Positions 54,834-62,889 of a DNA stretch of 64,000 nt are shown here, one piece after another. Under the pieces are notes generated by a model that ran no database searches, had not been told where the DNA came from, and saw only the letters and a program-made list of their open reading frames with translations. The stretch covers positions 407,038 through 471,037 of the forward strand of contig JAUXVJ010000024.1 in NCBI GenBank assembly GCA_030684515.1. The letters are read 5' to 3'. The DNA is from Actinomycetota bacterium (GTDB lineage: Bacteria; Actinomycetota; Actinomycetes; S36-B12). The translations under genes were made by a program, and so were the position numbers. Every line of letters begins with the position of its first letter. Positions within the stretch are counted from its first letter, which is position 1.

Positions 54834-56090
54834 CTAGGCGTTGCTCGCTTCAAACATCGCGCGCCATTCGTGCTTTGAGCGCAGGGTCGTGTCGACATCT
54901 GGCGATGCGGCGCGCAGGGCGCCGACAGTGGCATCTTCCTTGCTGATGTGCTTGAAGGTGTCCCAACTGAAGAATCGCGCGCTGTTCTCCCACGTGAACA
55001 TATTGATCTCGTTATCGGGCACGCCAGCACCGTTCATCTCGGCCAGCACGAATTCAGGCGCATCGGGGAAGATCGAATCTGAATGCGGGTAGTCGCATTC
55101 CCAGGCGATGACTTCCAGCCCGATGTCTGCCCGTACTTTCAGGGCAGTCGGGTCAGTCACGTAGCAGGCAAGTGAGTGCTCACGGAAGATCTCACTAGGC
55201 AACTTGCCGCCAAGATCATGTCCCAGCCAGCGCTGGTTTGTGTAGTGGCGATCGCATCGGTTCAAGTAGAACGGGATCCAGCCGATGCCGGCCTCTGACC
55301 ACGCCACCTTCAGATCTGGATACGCCATGAATGCCCCGCCCCAGAGCAGGTCCTGAGCCGCGAATGTGGATACCTGAGTGGCAAGAATGATCATGTTGTC
55401 GATGGGTGCACCCGGGGCCATGTTGATCGCCGCGAAACCCTGCCCGATATGCATGCACAGCACGACCTGCAGGTCCGAGCACGCCTGGAAGAACGGTCCC
55501 CAATATTCAAGATCGTGGTAACTCGGCAGACCTTGAATGTGCGGAAGCTCTGGCATCGTCACTGCGTGGCAGCCCTTGGCCGCAACCCGGCGAACCTCGG
55601 CGACCATCGCCTCACGATCCCAGACGGGAATGATGGCAAGCGGAATGAAACGCCCTGGATACGCGGCGCACCATTCGTCGATGTGCCAGTCGTTGTAGGC
55701 CTTCAGCATCACAAGTGACAGTTCCTTGTCGGCCGCCTCTTGGAAGAAGCGAGCGCTGAAGCCGGCATAGGAAGGAAAGCACATCGAAGCGAGGATGCCG
55801 TTGCGATTCATATCGCGCACGCGCTCGTGGATGTCATAGGCGCCCGGACGCATCTCAGAGTAGGTGGAGGGATCAAATCCCCACTCCTCAGCTGGCCACC
55901 CAACAACGGCGTTCATGCTCGTGGAACCACTCCACTGCCCCTGAAAGGTCCATGACTCAACTCCGCGCTCATCAACGAGCAACTTGGGTGCCTTGTCGAG
56001 GAGTGAAGCGGGAAGATGCGCATCGAACATGTCGCGCGGTTCAATGACGTGATCGTCATTGCTGATCAAGATGAGATCGTTGACATTCAT
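54834..56090 (-). CDS. amidohydrolase family protein (ACMSD/LigW-like), downstream copy
   Basis: A 418-residue metal-dependent TIM-barrel protein of the amidohydrolase 2 family. It opens with LISNDDHVIEPRDMFD, where D-x-H-V..P provides metal ligands, and ends with a WGSDYPH-like VIAWECDYPHSDSIFP region. The family contains decarboxylases and hydrolases of aromatic or keto acids. It has a good ribosome-binding site (GAAGGAG) and lies 45 bp after the paralogous gene. The substrate is unknown. Confidence 0.88.
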   Translation of the reverse strand: MNVNDLILISNDDHVIEPRDMFDAHLPASLLDKAPKLLVDERGVESWTFQGQWSGSTSMNAVVGWPAEEWGFDPSTYSEMRPGAYDIHERVRDMNRNGILASMCFPSYAGFSARFFQEAADKELSLVMLKAYNDWHIDEWCAAYPGRFIPLAIIPVWDREAMVAEVRRVAAKGCHAVTMPELPHIQGLPSYHDLEYWGPFFQACSDLQVVLCMHIGQGFAAINMAPGAPIDNMIILATQVSTFAAQDLLWGGAFMAYPDLKVAWSEAGIGWIPFYLNRCDRHYTNQRWLGHDLGGKLPSEIFREHSLACYVTDPTALKVRADIGLEVIAWECDYPHSDSIFPDAPEFVLAEMNGAGVPDNEINMFTWENSARFFSWDTFKHISKEDATVGALRAASPDVDTTLRSKHEWRAMFEASNA

Positions 56091-56135
56091 GCAAGGGCTC
56101 CTTCATGTGTTTGGCCGAGATGGGCGAACGGAGGA

Positions 56136-57233
56136 CTAGATGGGCTGCGCGATAGCCACCGGATCGAAATTGAACAACCGGGTGGCGGTGCCGCCCAGAA
56201 TTGCGGTGGCATCTGCCAGTCCGAATTCGCCAAATAATTCCTGAACCACCTTCCGACTGTGCGGATAAGTGCCCTCGCTGTGCGGATAGTCCGAGCCCCA
56301 CATCAAGGACTGAACACCGGTTCGTTCAATATTGCGCAAGCCGGTGGGATCCCATTGGAACGTCGCGTGAATCTGATTGGCGAGGTAGTGGCTTGGCTTC
56401 TCTTTCAGTTCCGGGCGAACCCAGCCTGGCAGTTCAAGGAACGCGTCGTAGTAGGAGTCAAGGGTGTCCATCGCCCATGAAAGCCAGGCGCCATTGGTTT
56501 CGACGAAGACCACATGCAGTCCCGGATGGCGTTCAAGTGCGCCTGAAGTGGCAAGGAGTGCAGCGCTGCGCGGCGCCATCGACTGGGTGGCCAGCAGATT
56601 CGCCACGGCTGCGCCAGGTCCGCGATAGAAGAGCATGTCGTGCCCGCTGCCTTGATGCATGACGACCGGCAATCCAGCAGATTCAACTTCATCCCACAAG
56701 GGTTCCCACACCGGGCTGTTGTATTCCTCCGGCACGCCCTTCAGCGGCAGCATGATCGAGCCCAAACCCATTGCGGCCACCCGCCGCACTTCTCGAACGG
56801 CAGCATCAATGTTCCACGTCGGGATCAATCCGGCACAGCTGTGCCGGTCTGACTTCGACTCAAGCGCATCGAAGATCCAGTCGTTGTAGATCTCGCAGCA
56901 GGCTCCTCCGAGGGCCGCATCGTCCATGTCCCACAGGTACAGGCCAATCGTGGGAAACACGCACTCTGCAGAGATGCCATCCTCGGCCATCACCTTCAGC
57001 CGGTAGCCGAGATCGTTCTGCTCATTGCGAGCGCGCTCCTGTTGAAGGTCCAACTGCGCCTGAGTCAAGGTGGTCGCGTCGTGGGTCTTCATCTCCCAGG
57101 CGCCCTCTTCGCTTGGCCTGATCCGAGCAGGCGCCCGATCTCGCATCGAAGCCGGCAGTCCGTCCCACCACAGTCCCCGCGGCTCATTGACATGGGCGTC
57201 GGCCGAGATGAGCGGGATGCGCGAGGTATCCAT
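56136..57233 (-). CDS. amidohydrolase family protein (ACMSD/LigW-like), upstream copy
   Basis: A 365-residue paralogue of its neighbour, with IPLISADAHVNEPRGLWW at the start and LMWGSDYPHSEGTYPHS near residue 300. The two share the domain layout but differ widely in sequence, suggesting a heteromeric or sequential pathway role. I use ATG 57233; a longer reading would run through the palindromic operator. A 24-bp palindrome lies about 75 bp upstream. Confidence 0.88.
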   Translation of the reverse strand: MDTSRIPLISADAHVNEPRGLWWDGLPASMRDRAPARIRPSEEGAWEMKTHDATTLTQAQLDLQQERARNEQNDLGYRLKVMAEDGISAECVFPTIGLYLWDMDDAALGGACCEIYNDWIFDALESKSDRHSCAGLIPTWNIDAAVREVRRVAAMGLGSIMLPLKGVPEEYNSPVWEPLWDEVESAGLPVVMHQGSGHDMLFYRGPGAAVANLLATQSMAPRSAALLATSGALERHPGLHVVFVETNGAWLSWAMDTLDSYYDAFLELPGWVRPELKEKPSHYLANQIHATFQWDPTGLRNIERTGVQSLMWGSDYPHSEGTYPHSRKVVQELFGEFGLADATAILGGTATRLFNFDPVAIAQPI

Positions 57234-57309
57234 GCGACTCCAAGACTTCAAGGGAGGCGGTCTGTCCGCATCAAGCAAGCCGCATTGCCTGAATCGTCCA
57301 AATTGCGAG

Positions 57310-57333
57310 GTAAGTGAACTGGGTGTCACTTAC
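57310..57333. promoter_or_regulatory. palindromic operator candidate in the catabolic operon
   Basis: An 8-bp perfect inverted repeat GTAAGTGA-N8-TCACTTAC, 24 bp in all, lies in the 123-bp gap between the DUF35 gene and the first amidohydrolase gene. Size and symmetry fit a TetR- or GntR-type dimer site. The responsible regulator is not encoded nearby. Confidence 0.5.
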
Positions 57334-57356
57334 GCTAAGGAACCCACCACTGACTG

Positions 57357-57782
57357 TCAAGCAGCTTCCGGTTCAAAGATTGGGACGACAAAGTCGCCGC
57401 CGGGCAGTTGTTCGAAGACCACCCGCATCCGCATGTCACATACGACCGCCGATGGCTCAATGCCCACGATTCGGGTCGGCAGGCGCAGGCCAGGCTGCTC
57501 ATCGAGTTCGATCAAGCCCACGACATAGGGCAGATCGTCGGTGTATCCAGAGATGGCCGGATGGTGCTGGACGATAAAGGAATACAAGCTGCCAGTGCCG
57601 GCGACCTCTTCGAAGGCGGTCGGGCCAGCACAGGAGCGGCAGCGCTCAAGTGGCGGCATGTGCCAGAGCCCGCACGACTGGCAACGACACATGGCCAGCC
57701 TGCCTTCAGATGTCGCCTGCCAGAACGGCTCGGTGTCTGCATCAGGTGACGGCTGGGGTGGGTACATCACGGTATCCGTCAC
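57357..57782 (-). CDS. DUF35 zinc-ribbon/OB-fold protein (thiolase partner)
   Basis: A 141-residue protein with a rubredoxin-like zinc ribbon (CQSCG and CRSCAG, four Cys about residues 34-52) followed by an OB-fold domain (SLYSFIVQHHP, DLPYVVGLIEL). DUF35 proteins pair with thiolases or Ltp-type aldolases in acyl-CoA degradation, as with the ChsH2 DUF35 domain and Ltp2 in steroid catabolism. It overlaps the thiolase-like gene by 4 bp, supporting a complex. Confidence 0.88.
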   Translation of the reverse strand: MTDTVMYPPQPSPDADTEPFWQATSEGRLAMCRCQSCGLWHMPPLERCRSCAGPTAFEEVAGTGSLYSFIVQHHPAISGYTDDLPYVVGLIELDEQPGLRLPTRIVGIEPSAVVCDMRMRVVFEQLPGGDFVVPIFEPEAA

Positions 57783-58927
57783 AGCTGACTCGTTCCGTAG
57801 ACAAGAGCGCCGCCAAATGGCCCAGCGCCTGAGGTGACCAGGGCCGTCTGCGCGCCTTCGACTTGTCGATTCTCGGCGTCTCCACGCAATTGCAGAACAG
57901 CCTCGTAGTGGTGATTCATACCGTGGATGTATCCCTCGGAAAGCAGCCCTCCGTGCGGGTTGACGACGACGTCTCCCCCGTATGTCGCTCGACCAGCTCG
58001 GAAGTAGTCCCCAACCTCGCCCTTGTCGCAGAATCCGAAATCCTCAAAGGTCGCCATCACGGTGAAGGTGAAGCAGTCGTACATGCACGCCACATCAATG
58101 TCCTTGGGCCCAAGACCGGTCCGCTGCCAGAGCTTGGGCGCAGTGTCGCGGGAGAACATCGTGGTCATGTCATCCCATTGGTAGGGCGACCCTGCAAAGC
58201 GATTCGCATCGGCGGCGCCGAGTATGAATGCAGGCCTGTGCGGAAGGTCCTTGGCCCGTTCCGCAGAGGTGATGACAATCGCAACCGCACCATCGACCTC
58301 ATAGGTGCAGTCAAAGAGCCGGAATGGGTCACAGATCCAGCGACTGGCGAGGTAGTCGTCAATCGTGATCAGGTCGCGCCCGATGGCATGCGGATTGGCC
58401 GCTGCGTGCGCGCGCTGCTGAATCGCAATGGCACCGAGATCCTCACTCGTTGAGCCATATTCAAACTGATGGCGTCGGGCGTACATCGAGAACCACTGCG
58501 GCGGCACCATGTAGCCATGCGGGGCCGCAAACTGGCCTTCTCCACTTGCCTCGATGGTGCCAAAGGCTTTGCCGTAGCGCGTATCTGAACCGAGCACGCG
58601 ATAGGCAATAACCACATCGGCCTGACCGGAAAGCACTGCAGTTGCTGCGCTGGTCACAGTTGACGTGACGATATTGCCGCCGCCCGCGATGCTGAGCGAC
58701 CAGCCAAGGTCTTCAACGCCGATCGCGTGCGCCACCTGACTTGGGCCCGCAGAGCCATTGGTGCCAAAACAGGTCATGCCATCGACATCCGCTGGCGTCA
58801 ACCCGCAGTCCGCAAGGGCTTCGCGCGCGGCCTCGGCGGCCATTCCCAAGGTTGTGCGACCAGATTTGCGCACGTACTTCGTACGGCCGATTCCAACCAC
58901 CGCTGCATCCTGCAACATTCGATTCAT
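57779..58927 (-). CDS. thiolase-fold lipid-transfer/aldolase-like protein (Ltp2/SCP-x type)
   Basis: A 382-residue thiolase-superfamily protein. The first catalytic Cys of true thiolases is missing: the nucleophile loop reads SIAGGGNIVTS. The C-terminal motifs are like lipid-transfer thiolases: MYDCFTFTVM with GFCDKGE, and VNPHGGLLSEGYIHGMNHH. Such Cys-less members include the Ltp2 retro-aldolases. With the DUF35 partner, acyl-CoA retro-aldol cleavage is the best inference. It is the first gene of the four-gene operon. Confidence 0.85.
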   Translation of the reverse strand: MNRMLQDAAVVGIGRTKYVRKSGRTTLGMAAEAAREALADCGLTPADVDGMTCFGTNGSAGPSQVAHAIGVEDLGWSLSIAGGGNIVTSTVTSAATAVLSGQADVVIAYRVLGSDTRYGKAFGTIEASGEGQFAAPHGYMVPPQWFSMYARRHQFEYGSTSEDLGAIAIQQRAHAAANPHAIGRDLITIDDYLASRWICDPFRLFDCTYEVDGAVAIVITSAERAKDLPHRPAFILGAADANRFAGSPYQWDDMTTMFSRDTAPKLWQRTGLGPKDIDVACMYDCFTFTVMATFEDFGFCDKGEVGDYFRAGRATYGGDVVVNPHGGLLSEGYIHGMNHHYEAVLQLRGDAENRQVEGAQTALVTSGAGPFGGALVYGTSQL

Positions 58928-59051
58928 CCAGCGCTCCCAGCTCAGGGGCCAATGGCGTTTGACTCAACTTGAATGTAATTGCGAGCACGGTAGGTGTCTG
59001 GCATTTCAATGAACTGCGTCGATCTGTTTGCTCGAAGTGGGAAGGTGAGGC

Positions 59052-59336
59052 ATGGCGATGTACACAGTCGTGCGAGTGCGCAAGGAGTGGTCCGAAGATC
59101 GCAGTCATCGGCACATTGAAGGTGTGCTGACCGCAGCCAACACCTACTACAGCTGCCAGGAAGTGGTATCGAGCATCGATGCTGGCGATGTGTGGAACAC
59201 CAATGTCGAGGGATATTCGGCAAGAATCACAGCGCAGGGTTACTGCCCGATCCCCAGCTGCACGGCAAAGCCGTATCTCAAGACACGACCTGACAGTTGG
59301 GACCTGGACAATCTGGAGAACCTGCCCGAAGGTTGA
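59052..59336 (+). CDS. small DUF3892-like protein
   Basis: A 94-residue protein beginning MAMYTVVRVRKEW, with SHRHIEGVLTA and CPIPSCTAKPYLKTRPD, ending NLENLPEG. The arrangement resembles short DUF3892 proteins (a HI..V.T block and a final NL..LP). The function is unknown. It stands alone between the divergent thiolase operon and rnpB, with a strong GGGAAGGTGAGG upstream. Confidence 0.65.
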   Translation: MAMYTVVRVRKEWSEDRSHRHIEGVLTAANTYYSCQEVVSSIDAGDVWNTNVEGYSARITAQGYCPIPSCTAKPYLKTRPDSWDLDNLENLPEG

Positions 59337-59348
59337 TCGGGTTTGGGT

Positions 59349-59716
59349 GGACGAGTTGGCCTGTAAGCCGGGTTCTGTCTCGGCATAGCCGAGGGTGATC
59401 ATCCATCTGCGACCACTGTTGCCAGTGGCCTGGTGCGGCCTACCCGCAGACATTGAGCGGGCAGCTCGTCTGCGCAGATCGCAAGCGATCCTCTTGGCCT
59501 TGCTCCAGGTGGGGTTTACCTAGCCGCTGCAGTCGCCTGCGGCGCTGGTGGTCTCTTACACCACCGTTTCACCCTTACCTCGATTGCTCGAGGCGGTCTG
59601 TTTTCTGTGGCACTGTCCCGCGGGTCACCCCGGGTGGGCGTTACCCACCACCTTGCCCTGTGGAGCCCGGACTTTCCTCGACACTTTCGTGCCGCGATCA
59701 CCCGGCCAACTCGTCC
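59349..59716 (-). ncRNA. rnpB: RNase P RNA
   Basis: The catalytic RNA that matures tRNA 5' ends. On the minus strand the conserved core GAGGAAAGTCCGGGCTCCAC and ACAGAAAACAGACCGCC are present, with AAGGGTGAAACGGTGGTGTA after them. The ends pair as the P1 helix (GGACGAGTTGG with CCAACTCGTCC), which sets the boundaries at about 59716 and 59349. It is bacterial type A in layout. Confidence 0.93.
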
Positions 59717-59757
59717 GGCGCAAGGCTATGGCTTGGACCGAGCTTGGTCCAATATCG

Positions 59758-60138
59758 CTAGGGGATCAAGCAGGCTTGGGCCCACAGATCCTCGGGAATC
59801 TCCGCGTCGGCCGGGCGGCTGTTATCTGCTGAGGGCGATCCGCACACAATTTCCGGGGCCTTCAAGATCCAGTTCTCCCCACTGCGGGCAAAGATGAAGT
59901 CCTGCTGCACTGGCTGGCTCGCATTTTCGGTCAGCGTCGCCTGCACCGCAGCCCACTCCCCCGAGCACTTGAGCTGGTCAAAGGAATCAAGGTGCGCGTC
60001 CGACTCGTGCAGGAAGGTCTCGATCGTGGTTTGCAGGCTGGCTTGGTCACACGTAGTGACCGGCGAGGAGTCTGACGATGACTGACAACCGGCCAAGCAC
60101 AACATCCCCGCACTGACGGCAACCAACATGAGCTTCAC
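59758..60138 (-). CDS. putative lipoprotein of unknown function
   Basis: A 126-residue protein with a lipoprotein signal: a hydrophobic N terminus ending in the lipobox CLAGCQSSS near residue 18. The mature domain contains four more Cys (in TTCDQ, KCSGE, IVCGS and QACLI) and is acidic. The pattern resembles small actinobacterial lipoproteins without known role. It is divergent from yaaA by 44 bp. Confidence 0.75.
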   Translation of the reverse strand: MKLMLVAVSAGMLCLAGCQSSSDSSPVTTCDQASLQTTIETFLHESDAHLDSFDQLKCSGEWAAVQATLTENASQPVQQDFIFARSGENWILKAPEIVCGSPSADNSRPADAEIPEDLWAQACLIP

Positions 60139-60182
60139 CGGCCCACCATCTCATATGAGCATGGCCTAACGTCTGGACCACC

Positions 60183-60974
60183 ATGCTGATCCTGCTGCCG
60201 CCCAGTGAGTCCAAATCCGCACCAGCAACAGAACTGCCTGCCGCTGTTTCCTTTGCTGAACTCAACCCAGTTCGGACCAGGATCATGCGGGCCTTAGTGA
60301 AGATGTGCAGCGGCAATCAGGCCCGAGCGAGCAAGGCCTTGGGGTTGGGGCGCACTCAACTCGATCAACTTGCGCTGAACAGCCAACTCGCAACAGCGGC
60401 CTGTGGGCCGGCGATCGACATCTACACCGGGGTGGTGTTCGAAGCGCTCTCAGCGGATACGTTGACACCACGACAGCGCGAACGCCTGCACGCGCATGTG
60501 CTGATCGCATCCGGACTGCATGGATTAGTCCGGCCCTTGGATTCGATCGCGCCCTACCGACTCAGTGCAAATTCAAAGATCACCGGATTGCCGGGGCTCG
60601 CTAGTCTTTGGCGCGCGCCGATAGGAACCATTCTCCACAACTCAAACGGACCGATTCTGGACTTGCGATCGCAGGCATATGTTTCGCTGGCCCCGATCCC
60701 CAAGGAGTCGCTGTCTCGATCAATTTCAGTACGCGTGTTGCAAGAGCAAGACGGCAAGCGAACAGTGGTCAGTCATTTCAACAAGGCTACGAAGGGGCTT
60801 CTTGTTCGAGACCTCGTTCGCCGAGGCGCGATGGCCACCAGCACCTCCGCTCTCACTCAGCAGCTCACTGAACTTGGCTACCAATGGGAGATGCAGGAGC
60901 AGTCAGGTGCCGGAATGCGATTGGACATCATCACGCACTACACGCCCGGGAAGGTATCGACTCCACGCAAGTGA
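60183..60974 (+). CDS. yaaA: YaaA-family peroxide stress protein
   Basis: A 263-residue member of the YaaA (DUF328) family. It begins with ILLPPSESKS, a family signature, then has YTGVVFEAL near residue 83, SGLHGLVRPLDSIAPYRL near 112 and a C-terminal KATKGLLVRDLVRRG. The E. coli homologue limits damage from peroxide and unincorporated iron and binds DNA; that role is inferred here. The 3' end overlaps the convergent RNase H gene by 37 bp. Confidence 0.9.
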   Translation: MLILLPPSESKSAPATELPAAVSFAELNPVRTRIMRALVKMCSGNQARASKALGLGRTQLDQLALNSQLATAACGPAIDIYTGVVFEALSADTLTPRQRERLHAHVLIASGLHGLVRPLDSIAPYRLSANSKITGLPGLASLWRAPIGTILHNSNGPILDLRSQAYVSLAPIPKESLSRSISVRVLQEQDGKRTVVSHFNKATKGLLVRDLVRRGAMATSTSALTQQLTELGYQWEMQEQSGAGMRLDIITHYTPGKVSTPRK

Positions 60975-62146
60975 CTGGATTCGGCGAAGCCATACAAGGA
61001 GTTGTTGCCATCTGGGTACCACGTCGTTGTGGAGATCGAACATGGTCGAAGTTCCATCCGGTAGACGCTCTCCACCGGTGCGTCGATCGTGAGGGCAACC
61101 ATAAGTTTGATCGGGCTCACATGCGAGACCACCAGAATGTTCTTGCCTGGATAGGAGTAGAGGAGCTCATTTCGCGCGTGCGCAACCCGGGCATGCACCT
61201 GCGTGAATGACTCGCCGCCAGGTGGCGCGAAGTCGACCGAGTCCAGCCACTGCCGAAGCTCATCGGGCCACCGAGTCTGGACATCCTCAAAGGTGAGGCC
61301 GTCCCATTCCCCGAATGCGCATTCAGCGATGTCGTCCATGATGACCAGATCCTTGGCAAGCTCGCCGGCCAGAATCGCGGCAGTCTGGCGGGTGCGCAGC
61401 AGTGGTGAACTCACCACGAGATCGAACTGAATACGGGAGGCAAGTTCCTGAGCTGCTGCCCTGGCCTGCGCCTCGCCGATCGGCGCAAGTCCGGGGTCTG
61501 CTCCACCCTTGCCGCTGAACCGCTTTTCAAGACTGAACTGGGTTGCCCCATGCCGCACGAGCACCGCCGTTGTGGGAGTGTCCATCTCCTCCCAGCCGAC
61601 CATTCGATTGGGTGCTCGCTCGCCGCGAGCAATGGCCCCGCGCGCAAAGGCCTCCTCTGCATCGCCGATGACGTCGGCGGCATCGGGCACGAGCAAGCCA
61701 GAGTCATAGGTCCGCACGATCGACGCTTCACCGCCGGCCTGCACCTGATCAAGGACTTCATTGACGAGTGCATCCGCGTGCGCGTTGGCTGATCGAGGCA
61801 CCCAGGTGTAGGTGACCTGACCTGACTGAAAGACTGCGCGAACCTGCAGCGCGAGTTCGCGCATGTCTGGGTGCTTGATCTTCCATCGACCACTCATCTG
61901 CTCGACGATCAACTTCGAATCAAGCCGAATCTCCACGACGGCCGTCGGATCAAGCTCATACGCGTGCGCCAAGCCGGCCAATGCCCCGCGGTACTCGGCC
62001 ACATTGTTCGTTGCCAAGCCGATGTGACCTGCCAATTCAGCGAGCACGGCTCCGGTCGCAGAGTCCTTCACCACAGCGCCGTACGCGGCTGGTCCTGGAT
62101 TTCCGCGCGAGCCGCCATCTGCTTCCACGATGAAGGCTCGACTCAT
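60938..62146 (-). CDS. bifunctional RNase H / CobC-like histidine phosphatase
   Basis: A 402-residue fusion known from actinobacteria (Rv2228c type). RNase H acidic residues are in VEADGGSRGNPG (Asp10), NNVAEYRGAL (Glu51), RLDSKLIVEQM (Asp76) and NAHADALV (Asp125). The histidine phosphatase domain starts near residue 190 with VLVRHGATQF, then VSSPLLRTRQTA and VVSHVSPIK. In mycobacteria the second domain has alpha-ribazole phosphatase activity, as I recall. This may provide the missing CobC for the 21-29 kb cobalamin operon. The start is ATG 62146, overlapping the zinc-ribbon gene stop. Confidence 0.92.
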   Translation of the reverse strand: MSRAFIVEADGGSRGNPGPAAYGAVVKDSATGAVLAELAGHIGLATNNVAEYRGALAGLAHAYELDPTAVVEIRLDSKLIVEQMSGRWKIKHPDMRELALQVRAVFQSGQVTYTWVPRSANAHADALVNEVLDQVQAGGEASIVRTYDSGLLVPDAADVIGDAEEAFARGAIARGERAPNRMVGWEEMDTPTTAVLVRHGATQFSLEKRFSGKGGADPGLAPIGEAQARAAAQELASRIQFDLVVSSPLLRTRQTAAILAGELAKDLVIMDDIAECAFGEWDGLTFEDVQTRWPDELRQWLDSVDFAPPGGESFTQVHARVAHARNELLYSYPGKNILVVSHVSPIKLMVALTIDAPVESVYRMELRPCSISTTTWYPDGNNSLYGFAESSHLRGVDTFPGV

Positions 62147-62889
62147 TGGAGGCCGGACTCCGCAGTGCGCACCAGGATTCGGCGGCATTCCTCGCAGCGG
62201 ACTACTTCATCGGTATCGATGGAGCGCAAGCGCTCAAGTTCATTGGGAGGCAGCTGGAGCCGGCAGCCTTCACACTGTCCGCGATGCAGATGCGCCGCAC
62301 CAACGCCGTTCTGATCGGCTCTGATCTTCTCGTACAGGGCGAGCAGATCAGCAGGAATGCGCCCCGCCAGTTCTTGGCGGTCCACGGCCAGGATCTGGCG
62401 CTCAGCATCGATCTCCGCCATCAGCGCCGCCACCTGGGTGGTCAGAATCTCGCGAACACCCAGTGCCTCATCATGCTGTGACGAGAGTTGGCGCACCGCT
62501 GCCTGCGCGCCCTCAACTCGTTCCATGATCTCCAACTCGATGTCTTCCAGTTCGGACTGGCGGCGGGCGAGTGAGACCAATTCATGCTGCAGGTTCTGCA
62601 GTTGCTTGGGGTCACCGATAGCTCCTGAGTCCAGCAGCACTTGATCCTTGATGGCTCGCTCGCGAACTTGATCGACATCGGCATCGGCACGCGATTGATC
62701 ACGTTCGAGGTCGCCGGCGATCACTCGCGCAGCAACATGCTCGTCGTGCAATCGCTGAATACGCTGATTGAGGTCCGCCAGTTCCGCCTTCTCGGGCAGG
62801 GTGCGATCTCGATGCTCAAGCTGCGTGGAGCGAGTATCCAGGCGCTGAAGATCAAGGAGCAGCTTCTGTGCAGCGGCATCAGCCTTCAT
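62143..62889 (-). CDS. C4-type zinc ribbon and coiled-coil protein
   Basis: A 248-residue protein with a long coiled-coil N-terminal domain (about residues 1-175) and a C-terminal zinc ribbon whose ligands sit in CEGCRLQLP and VRCEECRRIL, four Cys in all. This fits the DUF-type zinc-ribbon family found beside Nif3 and RNase H genes in actinobacteria (Rv2229c position). A role in organising nucleic acid or protein complexes is suspected, not shown. The start is ATG 62889 in a TGATG junction with the Nif3 gene. Confidence 0.88.
   Translation of the reverse strand: MKADAAAQKLLLDLQRLDTRSTQLEHRDRTLPEKAELADLNQRIQRLHDEHVAARVIAGDLERDQSRADADVDQVRERAIKDQVLLDSGAIGDPKQLQNLQHELVSLARRQSELEDIELEIMERVEGAQAAVRQLSSQHDEALGVREILTTQVAALMAEIDAERQILAVDRQELAGRIPADLLALYEKIRADQNGVGAAHLHRGQCEGCRLQLPPNELERLRSIDTDEVVRCEECRRILVRTAESGLQ

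Noticed and set aside
57779..58927. Thiolase-like gene as a pseudogene because the Cys is missing
   Set aside because: The full frame and C-terminal motifs are intact, and Cys-less members are a known functional class with DUF35 partners.
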